From Prevotella sp. UBA6994 (GTDB taxonomy: Bacteria > Bacteroidota > Bacteroidia > Bacteroidales > Bacteroidaceae), in the NCBI GenBank assembly GCA_002449845.1, contig DJXW01000030.1, positions 1 to 64,000 on the forward strand: 64,000 nucleotides of DNA. Reading direction: 5' to 3'. Shown here in pieces: positions 18,642 to 27,676 of the stretch. Made by a program: the position numbers and the translations under genes. Each line of letters opens with the position of its first letter. The stretch's first letter is position 1. A model generated the notes under the pieces. It was not told where the DNA came from. It did no database searches and saw only the letters and a program-made list of their open reading frames with translations.

Positions 18642-21026
18642 TTATTTTGCTTGTAAATGAATGATTTGTCCCTTTTTCGTTTTCATCTCATAGAGATAAT
18701 AGTTGAGTTCCTTCTTGGCTTTCATTCCTTTTCCCTTGAGGGCAATGGCAGAACGTACTCGTAGTTTCTCTCCACATAAAGAGACCAAACGTACTTCCTT
18801 GATTTTCCCTTTTTCCCAAGTCATGTCAACCTCAAATCCTCCGCGGGCCTTTAATCCTCGTATGCTCCCTTCACTCCATGAGTCGGGTAGGGCAGGCAAT
18901 AGATGTATGGCTCCTTCATGACTTTGTAAGAGCATCTCGGCAATACCTGCAGCACAACCAAAGTTTCCGTCTATTTGGAAGGGAGGATGTGCATCGAAGA
19001 GATTGGGATAGGTTCCGCCTTTTTTCTTCTCGTTTCTTACGATGGTGAGTTGGTCGCCGATGAGTTTCAACGCATGGTTTCCGTCTAACAACCGAGCCCA
19101 TAGGCAAACTTTCCATCCCATGCTCCATCCCGTAGAGGGATCGCCACGATGTATGAGTGATGTCTTGGCGGCTTCGGCAAGTTGTGGTGTACTGAGCGGT
19201 GAAATCTGATTGCTGGGATAGAGGGCGTAGAGATGACTAACATGACGGTGGTTGTCATCGGGATTGTCCCAATCGTCGAGCCATTCCTGCAATTGTCCCC
19301 ATCTTCCTATTTGCAAGGGAGGAAGGGCTGCCAACTTTTCTTTCAAGCTATCCGTGAGTGTGGACGTTTCCTTCAGAATGGATGAGGCTTCTATCACGTG
19401 TGTGAAGAGGTCGCGTATCAGTTCGTTGTCCATCGTTATTCCTGCCGCGGTAGTTGCCTTATAGGGATGTTGGTTCTCTGGCGAAAGACTGGGACAAACC
19501 AACCAATACCCTTTCTCTGGGTGTTTCACCATGATTTGGTTCAAGAATCGGGCGGCTCCCACCATGATGGGATAAGCGTTGCGTAGGAAAGAGAGGTCTT
19601 TCGTAAACAACCAGTGCTCCCAAAGGTGCTGACACATCCAGGCTGCGCCCGTTGGCCACAATCCCGAAGGTGCCTTGTCGATGGCTCCCGTTACTCGCCA
19701 GATGTCGGTGTTGTGATGTAATACCCAACCATCTGCCCCATACATGATACGAGCCGTTTGGTGTCCTGTCTCGCTAATGTCCTTGATGAGTGAGAATAGG
19801 GGAGCGGTTAGTTCTGAAAGGTTAGCCACTTCCGCTGGCCAATAGTTCATTTCCAAGTTGATGTTAGTCGTATATTTTGAATCCCAGTTGGGAAACATCT
19901 TGTCATTCCATATTCCTTGCAGGGTAGGAGGTTGGTTGCCGGGTTGCGAAGTGCAAATCAAGAGATAGCGACCAAATTGGAAATACGTTTCCACCAAGTG
20001 CTTGTCATTGTTCTTCTTGAATTGTTCCACTCGCTTGTCTGTTGTCAAGTGGTTGAATAAGTCTGGTCCTAAGTCGAGTGTCACCCTGTCAAAATACTTT
20101 TTGTAATGCTCCACGTGTTCTTTCTTCATGGTGGCATAGTCTTTCGTCAATGCTTGTCTGAGAATGTTCTCTGATTTCACCGTGTCGTTGCCACTGATGT
20201 TGTCGTAATGAATGAAGTTTGTCGCTATGGAGACATACAAGATGGCTTCATCGGCATGAGTGATGGAGAGAACACCCTCATGGTTTTTCATTTCTCCGCC
20301 CTTCACTTGTGCAGTAACCCTTCCCGTGAAGTTGACCTTTCCTTTCAATCCCTCATGGTTAGAAGATGTTCCGCTCAACAATATCTCATCCCCTTCGCTC
20401 TTGATGTTTACGTCTTGATGGGGTGAAGTGAGGTGCGCGGTGAAGGTAATCATCCCTTTCTTGTTGGCAGAGAGTTTGATGGCAATCACGTTGCTGCTGA
20501 ATGAGGAGATATATTCTCGTTCATATCTCACACCATTTGCCATGTATCGGGTGATTGCCCTTGCTGAGTCTATCGACAATTCACGGTAATAGTTGGTGTA
20601 GTCGCCTTGTCCCGGGAAGTTTATGTATAAGTCTCCGAAGGGTTGGAAGGGCATTCCGTGATTGGTCTTGCTTTGTACGTGGGCTGTTGCCATGTCTTGC
20701 GCTTCCTTGTATTTGCCTTCCCAAACCAGTTGTCTCACCTTGGGTAAGTATTCCAATGCTTCTGGGTTGGCATTGTTGTTGGGTTGACCAGCCCAGATGG
20801 TTTCCTCATTCAGTTGCAGACGGTCTGCATACACATTGCCAAACACCATTGCGCCTAAACGACCGTTGCCGATGGGCAATGCCTCATTCCAATATTGGGC
20901 TGGTCGGTCGTACCATAATAGATGTGAGTTTCCAGCTTGCGTATGGATGGAAAACAGGCAACATGCCAACAATGTTGTTTTTCTCAGGGTGAGGGATAAG
21001 TGTGATAAATATGATTTCTTCATCAT
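18642..21026 (-). CDS. GH95 alpha-L-fucosidase / alpha-L-galactosidase
   Basis: 794 residues starting MMKKSYLSHLS with a signal peptide ending around THTQA. The N-terminal domain has the GH95 opening LWYDRPAQYWNEALPIGNGR, LGAMVFG and LQLNEETIWAG; the (alpha/alpha)6 barrel contains LEMNYWPAEVANLSELT and the C-terminal barrel strand IDGNFGCAAGIAEMLLQS. The length is normal for the family. GH95 members remove alpha-1,2-L-fucose or L-galactose; RG-II chain A carries terminal L-galactose, and the neighbouring genes favour that substrate, but this is inference. The ATG overlaps the stop of the esterase gene by four bases (ATGA type), so translation is probably coupled. Confidence 0.92.
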   Translation of the reverse strand: MMKKSYLSHLSLTLRKTTLLACCLFSIHTQAGNSHLLWYDRPAQYWNEALPIGNGRLGAMVFGNVYADRLQLNEETIWAGQPNNNANPEALEYLPKVRQLVWEGKYKEAQDMATAHVQSKTNHGMPFQPFGDLYINFPGQGDYTNYYRELSIDSARAITRYMANGVRYEREYISSFSSNVIAIKLSANKKGMITFTAHLTSPHQDVNIKSEGDEILLSGTSSNHEGLKGKVNFTGRVTAQVKGGEMKNHEGVLSITHADEAILYVSIATNFIHYDNISGNDTVKSENILRQALTKDYATMKKEHVEHYKKYFDRVTLDLGPDLFNHLTTDKRVEQFKKNNDKHLVETYFQFGRYLLICTSQPGNQPPTLQGIWNDKMFPNWDSKYTTNINLEMNYWPAEVANLSELTAPLFSLIKDISETGHQTARIMYGADGWVLHHNTDIWRVTGAIDKAPSGLWPTGAAWMCQHLWEHWLFTKDLSFLRNAYPIMVGAARFLNQIMVKHPEKGYWLVCPSLSPENQHPYKATTAAGITMDNELIRDLFTHVIEASSILKETSTLTDSLKEKLAALPPLQIGRWGQLQEWLDDWDNPDDNHRHVSHLYALYPSNQISPLSTPQLAEAAKTSLIHRGDPSTGWSMGWKVCLWARLLDGNHALKLIGDQLTIVRNEKKKGGTYPNLFDAHPPFQIDGNFGCAAGIAEMLLQSHEGAIHLLPALPDSWSEGSIRGLKARGGFEVDMTWEKGKIKEVRLVSLCGEKLRVRSAIALKGKGMKAKKELNYYLYEMKTKKGQIIHLQAK

Positions 21027-22348
21027 GGTAGTTTGTTTTCTTTCGGTTTAAATCTCAATGTGTTCTCGTCTTCTATCGTTACCTTATCTTCGTCGAGCAG
21101 TGAACGGTCGAGTCCGAAGGTGTTGATGAAACATTCATATACGGCTTTGCGCTTGTTGATACCAAAGTCGTGTCGCTCATTGGGTAGGTGGGTGTTCTTA
21201 ACGAGATCCCCCTTACCGTAGAAGTCGTATATGCGTTTGATGTAGGGATATTCCAATTGTGGTGTCGTACTTGTCCAGTCGCCGTCATCGCTGACAATCA
21301 TCATGGGCTTGGGCGCAAACAAGGCAGCAAGTTCTGCGTTGCATGTGCCTCCTCCCGACAGTTGGATAGGCTTACCGCTCTCGCACGGACAACCTCCATC
21401 AAACCATGATGACATGCTTACTACGGGACAACTTGCCGTGAAACGGTCGTCAATGACCGTGAGAAGTACCGTTTGCGTTCCGCCTCCCGAACCGCCATTC
21501 ACGCCAATGCGTGTTTTATCCACGTTTTTGCGGTTGTACATCCAGTCGAGAATGCGAATCCCGTTGAGTATCTGCATCACGTGAGCCTCGCTGGTTTGGT
21601 GGGCTTCCTTGCCTACTTCATCATCCGACTCGCCCCATCCCCATAGGTCGTAGTCCACGCAGATGGCTCCCATACGTGCTAACGTGCCCAAGCGAAGTTG
21701 TTGCACCTTCCCGTATCTGCCATTTAGAAAATGACCGTTCGGACAGATAATCAAGGGGTATTTTCCTTTCATGTTTTTTTTCACCTTACTGTTGTTGGGT
21801 GCATAGATGCTTCCTTTCACGGTATGTCCGTTCACCGTTTTCATGCAGAAGTTTTGTACTGTGTAACCATCGTGCTTGCGCAACTTCGTCAGTTGTGGTT
21901 GTTCGTTGGAGCATTGTGTCAACAACGGGTCTATTCCTAATCGGTCGCGTACTTCCTTTTTCAGAATCGCTTTCCTGTTCTCCCATTCCTGTCGATTGTT
22001 ACAGAGAGAAGTGAGATAGGCAATCATTTTCTTTCCGTCTTCAGGTTGTCTGCGCGGATATTCGTATGGTTTGATTTTCCAGATGTTTTTCTCTTGGTAA
22101 ACGGGTTTGAAGTCGAATGGTGCAAGGATGTTGTTCAGCGATTCCTCTACTGAATAGGGGCGTATGCGGAAGTCGGCATACGCAATCTTCAACCCCGTGG
22201 TGTCCACGTTGTATTTCAGTCGAATGTTGAATCGTGTCTCCAAGTCCTTCAACACGTCGCTCAATGAGCGAGTAAATTTCGTCTCAAATGTTTGGGCTGA
22301 GATTCCCAACGTGAGAAACGATAAGATGAAAAGGGTGTATTTTCTCAT
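21023..22348 (-). CDS. STN-domain alpha/beta-hydrolase, predicted pectin/sugar esterase
   Basis: 441 residues with a signal peptide (LTLGISAQ). Residues about 22-95 are an STN-like domain (LSDVLKDLETRFNIRLKYN ... EESLNNILAPFDFKPVYQ), unusual on an enzyme and usually seen on TonB-dependent receptors and secretins. Residues about 150-440 form an alpha/beta hydrolase: the probable nucleophile Ser in GVNGGSGGGTQT, Asp in SDDGDWT and His in NERHDFGINKR. The fold resembles acetyl-xylan esterase and the pectin methyl-esterase associated with RG-II loci. It should deacetylate or demethylate the substrate before glycosidases act. It is the second gene of the operon, 15 bases after the large fusion and overlapping the GH95 gene. 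Confidence 0.82.
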   Translation of the reverse strand: MRKYTLFILSFLTLGISAQTFETKFTRSLSDVLKDLETRFNIRLKYNVDTTGLKIAYADFRIRPYSVEESLNNILAPFDFKPVYQEKNIWKIKPYEYPRRQPEDGKKMIAYLTSLCNNRQEWENRKAILKKEVRDRLGIDPLLTQCSNEQPQLTKLRKHDGYTVQNFCMKTVNGHTVKGSIYAPNNSKVKKNMKGKYPLIICPNGHFLNGRYGKVQQLRLGTLARMGAICVDYDLWGWGESDDEVGKEAHQTSEAHVMQILNGIRILDWMYNRKNVDKTRIGVNGGSGGGTQTVLLTVIDDRFTASCPVVSMSSWFDGGCPCESGKPIQLSGGGTCNAELAALFAPKPMMIVSDDGDWTSTTPQLEYPYIKRIYDFYGKGDLVKNTHLPNERHDFGINKRKAVYECFINTFGLDRSLLDEDKVTIEDENTLRFKPKENKLP

Positions 22349-22363
22349 AATATATATATAATG

Positions 22364-25300
22364 TCAGTTCAAATCAAATGTCAATGGTCCCAAGTCTTTT
22401 CTGCAAGCCACTTTCTCCCCGTCAACCATCAGCATCAGTCCTGTGCCTTGATGGTACCGTTGTCCGTCTTCATCCCAGATAATGGTCAACACGTGTCCGT
22501 GGTAGTTCACACCGTCTAAGCAGAAGTATTTCCATTCACCATTGGGCAGCAATGGGTTGATGACAACCTGATGGTCAGCTTGTGGTCTCAATCCCACGAT
22601 GCCTGTGATGATGAGGTCGTTAAATGTGCTATGGTTATAGTATCTGCTACGTTCACGGTCGCCCATCAACCATGCTCCATTCTTTTCGTCTAAGTATTCG
22701 CCAATATACGGTCTCCCCCTATGATGCTGCGATTCCACGTAACGTTCCATTTGGTAATAGAAGGTTGATGGTTGAATGACGATGGTGGAAGTTTGATGGT
22801 TGATGGATGAATTACGATGGTTGATGTTGTCTCCTATGGGAGAGGGCGATGTTGTGGTGGAGGATGTACTTCCTTCATTCTTCCTTTTATCCTGCGGCTT
22901 TGCCGCACCACTTCCACCATCATCATTCCTCATTCTTCCATCTAAATAGTTTCCCAATGCCGTGAGGGTCTGTGAGGTGGAGAAAGGCCAGACGGCACCA
23001 TCCCATTCACATCTGCCTACGCCGTGTGAACGGAATTCGGGATGTCTGCGCTCTGCGGTGGTCAATCCGTAGGGAGCGGAGAATCCCTTCTCGTCAAGCA
23101 ATTGTTGCCAAGCCACATCGTACTTATCGCCTTGTGGCAGGTTGAAGTACCAAGGAATGAATCCAATGGCTTCTCTGACCGTTGCCAACGTGTCGCCACG
23201 CATCGTCTCGAAGAATTGGTGCTGCTCGTTCCACAACTTATCTTCCACGAGGTGTCTCAGCGTATCGGCTTTCATTTGATACATGTTTTCCTTGTCGGTT
23301 TCGCCAGTCAGGTGGTTCATGAAAGCCAGAGCCTTGGCGTTGCCAAACATATAACTGTTGATGGTGGGGCGAGCATATTGCTTTTTTCTGCCACCGCTGA
23401 TGCTCTCCTCCATTCCGTCCTGCACGTCACCTTGCCAATACAAACCGTTGGGCAGTCGGTTGGTACTTTCCCATCTGGCATATTCATCTTCCAACCGTGG
23501 CTTGAGTCCCAAGAGGAAATCGGTGTTTCCCAATACCTTCCATGCTTCCAAGATTGCGGCGGGATTCCACGAACTGAACTTATTCATCTTCGTCATGGGG
23601 TGTCCATCGTTTCCATAGTACCATGTGCGTAGAATCTGGTGCAGGTAAGTGGTGTCTCTCAGCCATCTGCTTTCCATCACGTGGTGTCCGATGGCGCAAG
23701 CAATGAGGTTGTAACGGTCGGCATACGAACGTGGAACGAGAAACTCCGTCATCCCATATCCCACGGGTGTGCGCTTGATATGCTTGCGCAATGTCCACCA
23801 ACGGTAATAATACATCTCTTCAAAGTCCTTTTGAGGGCAGTCGAAGAGCGGAATGTTCTTGCTCAACCATTCCGATGACTGTGCATTGGGAATCGTGGTT
23901 ACGATGTTCTCGTCTTCCATTGTATTGAAGTGCTCCACGTAATGCGCATAATCCTCGTATTTCAATACGGCGGAAGTGCTGTCAGCGTCGAGCGACCTTG
24001 TTACAACGTTGGCGATGCGGTATGTGGCGGTCTTGTCTTTCTCGTCAGCACGTTCCATGTCGAAGTCTTGGTCGGCGGGCGTGTTGATGTCGGGTTTGTC
24101 GAACAGGCTGCCTGTGCGGAACACAATCCGAGAGATGCTTTCTACGGGCGTGTCAAATTGTCTCTCACACGCTTTCTTTCCGTTAAGGTAATAGGTGGCA
24201 CGATGCAAGTCCACCGACAATCTTGCCTTGATATGGTAGTCGGTTGCCTTTTCATAGTGTTTCAGTAATGTGCCATATCGTGCGCCTCCCTTCACCTTCA
24301 TCGTACTGGTGGAATCAATGACGACGCGAGAGCATACTGTACCTTGGTCGTCCGCAAACTCAATGTTGAGTGAGCCGTAATCGTTTTGTTCTGTGTTCAA
24401 GTCAAACTCCACCTCCAATTCCTTCGTATTGGGAATCACCCTTTCCAGTTTGGCATAGTCGTATGGGTCGCTGTCCTCCAATACCATCCACTTGTCGGTC
24501 AGTCGCACAGGAGCGAGCCGTGGCGAATAGATGTTCCAGTCGGTCATCTCTGCCAATGAGCGATATTGCTCAAACGACTTATCTGCATGACTCGTGGCAT
24601 TCAACCTCACGGGAACAGGAACTCTCGACACCCATATATCCTCCTTGTTGTTGGAATAGGTAAGCCAAAGGGATGGATGATGGTTGATGGATGAATTTTG
24701 AAGTAATGCGCTATTGTGCAGGGACGATGGATGATGGTTGAGGGATGAATAACGATGGTTGATGTTGTCTCCTATGGGAGAGGACGATGTTGTGATGGAG
24801 AATGTACTTCCTTCCTTCTTCCTTTTATCCTGTGGCTTTGCCGCATCACTTCCGCCATCGTAATTCCACCATCCACCTTCAAAAATTCCTCTCACATATT
24901 GTGGTCCATAGCTCTTGTAGTTTCCTCCGTGTCTCAACGGAGTCACTTCGCCATTGATGAGAGAGAGGGTGGTGTAGTTCAGACCGTCGTTGCTCAGCGA
25001 GATGGCTAAGGGCCAACGGTATTCAGCAGGGTTGTACACCGTGGCGTATGTGCCGTCAGAGAGACGTTGCCCCCAAATCTTGGCATTCGAGTTGACAAAG
25101 CCTGGGGCACGATAGCACGGCTCCCGCCACGTGTTGCCACCATCTGTGGAGATGCTTGTCACGGCATGTTTCCATAGAGCCACCTTCCTCCCGTCGGGTA
25201 GGGTATAGCCACTGAATGCCTTATATGGTCGTTGTAGTGGTATGAGCGGGTCGTTGCGGTCAGCCTCCTCCACCCATTGCATACGTTGCATGGGGTCAGC

Positions 25301-26818
25301 GATGAGGGCATCTACTGCTTTCACGAATCCCTTGTCCTTGCTTCGCTTGTAATACGGATAATCGGTGTTGCGCTCGTTGAAGTCGTGGTTGTAATAGACG
25401 AAGTAGATAGGACCTAACGTTCCGTCTTTCTTGATTTCCCTGACCACCCTTCCAATGCCATTGCCGTCGTTAGGATCATCTTTCGGCGTGAGCACTATGC
25501 CATAGTTGCCGATGGCAATGAGTCTGTCGTTGGGAGCAACATAGAATCCCACTCGTTGGTGCATCACCGCTTTCACGTCTCTTGCCTCAATGTCGGGCAA
25601 TGAAGCTTTCTTAAAACCGTTGGGCACTTGGTATTCGGGGAACAATTCAGTAGGTGCCGTCCACGTATAGCCATCCTCCGAAGTCTGCATCATCGTCTTT
25701 CCTGGTGGCTCGTGTTCATGTCGTGGGTTGGTGATGTAGTGCATGTAAAACTTGCCGTTCCAATGAGTCAACATCGGTTGGTGGTTATATGTCCACGGTT
25801 TCTCGCCTCGCATCGTCTGGATGCTATGTACCCCCACTACGGGTTTCAGTCCACCGTCGTGACGCTCTGGTCGAGCAATGGTCTTGCCAGAATAATGTAC
25901 CACGTCACGGTTGTATTTCACCAATTCCTGTACCATTTCCTCTGGTGCCATAAATACCGTGCCGTGTTTATGTCCTACAGGGAAGTTAACAGCTCCCGTC
26001 TGGTCTTGGAAATGTATGAAGTCTTTGGTGCGGTGAGCCCCATAAATCTTATGTCTGTATGAATCGTAATAGATATACCACCAGTCGCCCACCTTCGCCG
26101 TGGATGGTCCTTCAGTGAATGATTCCGTGAATGGCTCAGATGCCTTTCCCCAAGGACCGTAGGGTGATGTGGCGAAAGCCACCTTGATATTGCGCATGGG
26201 GCGTGAATTGTCTTTCACCACCATCACGTAGTCATTCTTTCCCCTTTTCACTAATGTAGCGTCAATGTCGCTGAAGTCGGGGTCGTAAAACAGTTTTGTC
26301 TCACTAAACCGTTTAAAGTCTTTTGTCGTGGTGTAATACAGTCGGTGGTTGTTCTTATGGTCTTCCTGGTAATCGAGAAACTTGCCGGGTATGCAAGAAG
26401 CCCAGACTATCAGGTATTGCTTTTTAACGTCATCATAAAACAATTCAGGAGCCCATACGTTCACGGTAGAGGTATCTTTCATTACTTCAATGAATTGCTG
26501 TTCGCTCCAGTGTATCAAGTCTTTGGAAGAAGCGTAGCCAAATCCCCTGTCGCCTCTCCACGAACTGGTCCATACCAAATGGAAGGTACCGTCTGGTCCT
26601 CTCACGATAGAAGGGTCACGCATCACCTTTTGCTTTCCCACCTTGGGCAGGAGGAACGTGCCTTGTATGGAATCCCATCGTAGCCCGTCGTAACTATAGA
26701 TGAATCGCAGTCCTTCCGTGGCAGGTTCATGGAACGACGTGGACACGTAGATGTCCTTGGATTGGATGGCAAGAGCGCACCATGCCATCATTACGGTTAG
26801 CATCAGTTTTTTATTCAT
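22364..26818 (-). CDS. Giant multimodular glycosidase: GH43-like + GH143 + GH142, with two in-frame repeat inserts
   Basis: 1484 residues with a signal peptide (ALAIQSKD). Residues about 20-325 form a GH43-like five-blade propeller with the acidic triad in VMRDPSI, DIDATLV and TEGPS. Residues about 335-650 are a second propeller matching GH143 (DHA hydrolase). After a beta-sandwich, residues about 950-1484 are an (alpha/alpha)6 barrel matching GH142 (beta-L-arabinofuranosidase). RG-II side chain D is beta-L-arabinofuranose on DHA, so one protein could remove the whole chain. Two nearly identical low-complexity inserts (KPQDKRK...SPIGDNINHR) interrupt it at residues about 653-718, between modules, and 1298-1354, within the last barrel. 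First gene of the operon. Family assignments of the last two modules are from memory of motif patterns, not a search. Confidence 0.85.
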   Translation of the reverse strand: MNKKLMLTVMMAWCALAIQSKDIYVSTSFHEPATEGLRFIYSYDGLRWDSIQGTFLLPKVGKQKVMRDPSIVRGPDGTFHLVWTSSWRGDRGFGYASSKDLIHWSEQQFIEVMKDTSTVNVWAPELFYDDVKKQYLIVWASCIPGKFLDYQEDHKNNHRLYYTTTKDFKRFSETKLFYDPDFSDIDATLVKRGKNDYVMVVKDNSRPMRNIKVAFATSPYGPWGKASEPFTESFTEGPSTAKVGDWWYIYYDSYRHKIYGAHRTKDFIHFQDQTGAVNFPVGHKHGTVFMAPEEMVQELVKYNRDVVHYSGKTIARPERHDGGLKPVVGVHSIQTMRGEKPWTYNHQPMLTHWNGKFYMHYITNPRHEHEPPGKTMMQTSEDGYTWTAPTELFPEYQVPNGFKKASLPDIEARDVKAVMHQRVGFYVAPNDRLIAIGNYGIVLTPKDDPNDGNGIGRVVREIKKDGTLGPIYFVYYNHDFNERNTDYPYYKRSKDKGFVKAVDALIADPMQRMQWVEEADRNDPLIPLQRPYKAFSGYTLPDGRKVALWKHAVTSISTDGGNTWREPCYRAPGFVNSNAKIWGQRLSDGTYATVYNPAEYRWPLAISLSNDGLNYTTLSLINGEVTPLRHGGNYKSYGPQYVRGIFEGGWWNYDGGSDAAKPQDKRKKEGSTFSITTSSSPIGDNINHRYSSLNHHPSSLHNSALLQNSSINHHPSLWLTYSNNKEDIWVSRVPVPVRLNATSHADKSFEQYRSLAEMTDWNIYSPRLAPVRLTDKWMVLEDSDPYDYAKLERVIPNTKELEVEFDLNTEQNDYGSLNIEFADDQGTVCSRVVIDSTSTMKVKGGARYGTLLKHYEKATDYHIKARLSVDLHRATYYLNGKKACERQFDTPVESISRIVFRTGSLFDKPDINTPADQDFDMERADEKDKTATYRIANVVTRSLDADSTSAVLKYEDYAHYVEHFNTMEDENIVTTIPNAQSSEWLSKNIPLFDCPQKDFEEMYYYRWWTLRKHIKRTPVGYGMTEFLVPRSYADRYNLIACAIGHHVMESRWLRDTTYLHQILRTWYYGNDGHPMTKMNKFSSWNPAAILEAWKVLGNTDFLLGLKPRLEDEYARWESTNRLPNGLYWQGDVQDGMEESISGGRKKQYARPTINSYMFGNAKALAFMNHLTGETDKENMYQMKADTLRHLVEDKLWNEQHQFFETMRGDTLATVREAIGFIPWYFNLPQGDKYDVAWQQLLDEKGFSAPYGLTTAERRHPEFRSHGVGRCEWDGAVWPFSTSQTLTALGNYLDGRMRNDDGGSGAAKPQDKRKNEGSTSSTTTSPSPIGDNINHRNSSINHQTSTIVIQPSTFYYQMERYVESQHHRGRPYIGEYLDEKNGAWLMGDRERSRYYNHSTFNDLIITGIVGLRPQADHQVVINPLLPNGEWKYFCLDGVNYHGHVLTIIWDEDGQRYHQGTGLMLMVDGEKVACRKDLGPLTFDLN
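22814..22921. repeat. 108-bp in-frame repeat, copy X, inside the giant glycosidase gene
   Basis: This copy differs from 24752-24859 at only about nine positions. It contains GTCTCCTATGGGAGAG, CTTCCTTTTATCCTG and GGCTTTGCCGCA, and is preceded by heptad-like GGTTGAT/GGATGAT units. It is read in the same frame in both places. Confidence 0.9.
24752..24859. repeat. 108-bp in-frame repeat, copy Y, inside the giant glycosidase gene
   Basis: Second copy of the unit at 22814-22921, about 92 percent identical by eye, encoding GGSDAAKPQDKRKKEGST and then SPIGDNINHR. It is also flanked on one side by GATGGTTGATGGATGA-type seven-base repeats (from 24672). Confidence 0.9.
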
Positions 26819-26890
26819 AGAATAAAGCCTTTTACCTAATGACGCAATAAATACTGTTTTGTAATCATTGGAGAGTTAAATGTTTGATAA

Positions 26891-27018
26891 ATGTTGAGTG
26901 TTGAGTGTTGAGTGTTTAGTGATGAATAGATACGGCTGCTTGAGTCTCAATCAAGAAGACTAATCTCTCACCTCTCACCTCTCACCTCTCACCTCTCACC
27001 TCTCACCCCTCACCTCTA
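26891..27018. repeat. Heptad-repeat element with TACGGC core (TGTTGAG and CTCTCAC arms)
   Basis: Four TGTTGAG units (26891-26920), then a core with TACGGCTGCTTGAGTCTCAA (26940-26959), then eight CTCTCAC-type units to 27018, all at seven-base period. The core recurs in reverse at 43729-43756. It lies in the 858-base gap between the divergent polysaccharide operon and the plus-strand aldolase gene, together with the entries at 27032, 27406 and 27588. Confidence 0.85.
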
Positions 27019-27031
27019 AACTCCTCTCACT

Positions 27032-27400
27032 TTGTCCTACAAATTCTGAATTTACCCCCTAAAATACGGGCATTTTTTCAAACGAGAAGATACTTGGTTG
27101 AAAATATGCCTGTTTTTTGATGTTTTGTTAAGTTGCTCATTCCCAGTTATTTGTAATTTACTGCATTCATAAACATGATGGAAATACCATGTTTTTAGGT
27201 CAAAAAAGCCACTTTTGGGGCTTTCATAACATATATAATTAGCACACTTAACATACATAGTTACGCTCGTAACACATATAGTTACGTTCATAACATGCTA
27301 TGTTACGATGAAAAACACGGTTTTTTACCCGTCTCAACCTATTTTTCCGTTCTCCCAATTCTATTTTCCAAGAAAATTCGAACAAAATTTTGTCGGAATA
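27032..27400 (+). repeat. Dispersed intergenic element, copy 2 (about 369 bp)
   Basis: Same order of blocks as copy 1: TTGTCC start, ATTCTGAATTTA, AAATACGGGCATTTTTTC with a partner GAAAATATGCCTGT, hairpin AAACATG (27171) with CATGTTT (27188), four 15-mers TAACATATATAATTA, TAACATACATAGTTA, TAACACATATAGTTA and TAACATGCTATGTTA at 27227, 27249, 27270 and 27291, then AATTCTATTTTCCAAGAAAA and TTTTGTCGGAATAA. It sits between two divergent genes, unlike the other copies. Confidence 0.85.
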
Positions 27401-27405
27401 AATGA

Positions 27406-27502
27406 TAATTCATAATTCATAATTCACAATTCATAATTCACAATTCATAATTCACAATTCATAATTGATAATTTATAATTGACAATTCATAATTGAAGAT
27501 TG
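27406..27502. repeat. AATTCAT/AATTCAC heptad array
   Basis: About thirteen seven-base units alternating AATTCAT and AATTCAC, decaying at the right end into ATAATTGA. It directly abuts the right end of dispersed element copy 2. Confidence 0.85.
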
Positions 27503-27587
27503 TCACTTTTTGTTTGTCACAACCAAGGGAAATGCCTAACAGCATCTTTCCGAACTTCATGATTTTTTGACATTGACCAACAAACTT

Positions 27588-27630
27588 AATCTTCAATCTT
27601 CAATTTTCAATCTTCAATCTCCAATCTTTT
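27588..27630. repeat. TTCAATC/TTCAATT heptad array before the aldolase gene
   Basis: Six degenerate seven-base units of TCTTCAA/TTTTCAA type, ending 47 bases before the aldolase ATG. No TAnnTTTG promoter was found between it and the gene. Confidence 0.8.
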
Positions 27631-27676
27631 TTGGGTACATTTTCCATTATGCGCGTCATTATTAAAAAACAAACTT

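Noticed and set aside
26965..27018. CTCTCAC repeats as a promoter or origin iteron set
   Set aside because: No initiator gene, no DnaA-box cluster and no AT-rich unwinding region linked to it; the same type of repeat occurs in many gaps.
27052..27291. A 79-codon minus-strand frame inside dispersed element copy 2
   Set aside because: The frame is not kept in the other two copies and its composition is that of the repeat; it is a chance frame.
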